From the NCBI RefSeq assembly GCF_017161445.1, contig NZ_CP071060.1, positions 310,001 to 374,000 on the forward strand: a stretch of DNA of 64,000 bases, given 5' to 3'. Position 1 is the first letter of the stretch. Each line of letters opens with the position of its first letter. This DNA comes from Niveibacterium microcysteis (GTDB lineage Bacteria > Pseudomonadota > Gammaproteobacteria > Burkholderiales > Rhodocyclaceae). The position numbers and the translations under genes were made by a program. The notes beneath the pieces are model-generated. The model did no database searches, was not told the origin of the DNA, and was given only the letters and a program-made list of their open reading frames with translations. Positions 63,045 through 64,000 of the stretch are shown here, piece after piece.

Positions 63045-64000
63045 ATGACCCGTCCCGCTTCACGCCTGCCTTTTGTCGATCTCATCAAGGCAGTTGCATC
63101 CCAACTGATCGTTCTGCACCACCTCGCGTTCTACGGGCCCATGTCCGACGTGGCGGCTGTGCTGGCGCCCGCACTCTTCGAATGGCTGGCCCGCGACGCA
63201 CGTCTGGCGGTGCAGGCTTTCCTCGTGGTGGGTGGCTTTCTTGCCGCGCGCAGCCTCGCGCCGCAGGGGCGCCTCACCGTGGACACTTCGCTGCCGGCCC
63301 TCGCGTGGCAGCGCTATGTGCGGCTCGCCTTGCCGATGCTGGTCGTGCTGTCGATCGCGATGCTCACGGCGGCGTTTGCGCGTACGCAGTTTGACCACGA
63401 CCTGCTGCCCGCCGCACCGACGCCGGCACAAGTGCTGGCGCATGTGTTCCTGCTGCAGGACTTGGTCGGGCACGCCGCCTTGTCGGCCGGGGTCTGGTAC
63501 GTTGCGATCGATTTCCAGCTCTTCCTGCTGTTCGCCGCGTTGATGCAGGTGTCACGCTGGCGGGTGGTGCGCCGCCATTTGCCGCCGCCGCTGTTGGTTG
63601 CCTTGCTCGCCGTGCTGTCGATGTTCGGCTTCAACCGCGATCCGGCCTGGGATGTGGCGGCGCCTTACTTCTTCGGCTCTTACGCACTCGGCGCTTTCGC
63701 CTGGTGGGGGGCTCAACGCGGGCGCGCGAGCTGGCTGGTGCTGATGCTGGCAATGGCGACGCTGGCGTTGCTGGTCGACTTCCGCGATCGCCTTGCGCTG
63801 GCCGCCGTACTGGCGGTGGCGCTGTCGCTCACGCAGCGGCATGCATCGCTCGCAGGCTGGACTTCGCATCGGGTGCTCGCCTACCTGTCGCGGATCTCGT
63901 ACTCCGTCTTCCTGATCCATTTCCCGGTTTGCATGGCGGTTACGGCGATCGTGTGGCCCAACCTGCCGGCCGATCCGGTCGTGCAGGGTGCGGGCGTGCT
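63045..64000 (+). CDS. Acyltransferase 3 family membrane protein, 3'-truncated by window
   Basis: The frame opens at ATG 63045 and stays open to the end of the window: 318 complete codons, no stop. The start reads RLPFVDLIKAVASQLIVLHH, then LAFYGPMSD: the N-terminal catalytic His motif region (R/H with HH) of acyltransferase 3 enzymes. These acylate sugars or lipids at the inner membrane. At least eight hydrophobic segments follow. The C-terminal end is missing. It lies 133 bp behind the chemoreceptor, separated by a hairpin. The substrate is unknown. Confidence 0.85.
   Translation, partial: MTRPASRLPFVDLIKAVASQLIVLHHLAFYGPMSDVAAVLAPALFEWLARDARLAVQAFLVVGGFLAARSLAPQGRLTVDTSLPALAWQRYVRLALPMLVVLSIAMLTAAFARTQFDHDLLPAAPTPAQVLAHVFLLQDLVGHAALSAGVWYVAIDFQLFLLFAALMQVSRWRVVRRHLPPPLLVALLAVLSMFGFNRDPAWDVAAPYFFGSYALGAFAWWGAQRGRASWLVLMLAMATLALLVDFRDRLALAAVLAVALSLTQRHASLAGWTSHRVLAYLSRISYSVFLIHFPVCMAVTAIVWPNLPADPVVQGAGV

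Overview
The window is 64 kb of high-GC, densely packed bacterial chromosome. Gene content and order point to a betaproteobacterium, probably Rhodocyclales or a relative (inference). Pointers are the DUF3460 and DUF1289 small proteins, the blocks kinase/PP2C phosphatase-rph-rdgB-hemW, yicC-gmk-spoT and dapF-DUF484-xerC, and an hslVU pair. I see no rRNA, tRNA, CRISPR array, prophage or insertion sequence. About 64 protein genes cover nearly everything; the first gene lacks its 5' end and the last its 3' end.

Layout. 1-5.2 kb: small metabolic genes (hydroxyacid dehydrogenase end, Nudix hydrolase, HMG-CoA lyase, metallo-beta-lactamase-fold hydrolase, SRPBCC protein). 5.3-9.4 kb: a xylose-type ABC importer, xylFGH, with palindromic sites and a structured leader upstream of xylF, hairpins between xylF and xylG, and a clear terminator. 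9.5-14.5 kb: a bacteriohemerythrin with a His/Cys-rich tail, a POT peptide transporter, a CNNM/CorC-type membrane protein, and a beta-propeller gene coupled to a ubiquitin-like MoaD/ThiS protein. 14.5-20 kb (minus strand): rep helicase and a DUF6502-DUF5666 pair whose lipoprotein carries about eight repeats. 20-26.5 kb: a double-STAS protein, hslVU, DUF4197, a TlpA-like thioredoxin and a DUF885 peptidase. 26.5-31.7 kb (minus): DUF4124, hemW, rdgB, rph and a Ser/Thr phosphatase and kinase.

31.8-35.9 kb: yicC, gmk, spoT and DUF3460, with no rpoZ between gmk and spoT. 36-42.7 kb: an exonuclease/GIY-YIG fusion, a membrane protein, an XRE regulator with a palindrome at its start, a CoA-binding protein, dapF, DUF484, an acetyltransferase and xerC. 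42.8-49.5 kb: a duplicated-repeat periplasmic protein, an AlkB-type alkane monooxygenase, an AEC transporter, OmpW, PhzF, RidA, an acetyltransferase and a PCu(A)C copper chaperone. 49.6-56.3 kb: Hsp15, an OmpR/EnvZ-type two-component system, an unrecognised protein and a SWIM-SNF2 helicase. 56.4-64 kb: a MacAB-like ABC export operon, an exported protein, thiD, a chemoreceptor and an acyltransferase running off the end.

Most of the window is ordinary housekeeping. The least explained parts are the propeller/MoaD pair, the DUF6502/DUF5666 pair, the tailed hemerythrin, the missing rpoZ, the degenerate GIY-YIG fusion and several uncharacterised palindromic control regions. All domain calls come from reading motifs by eye; no database search was run.
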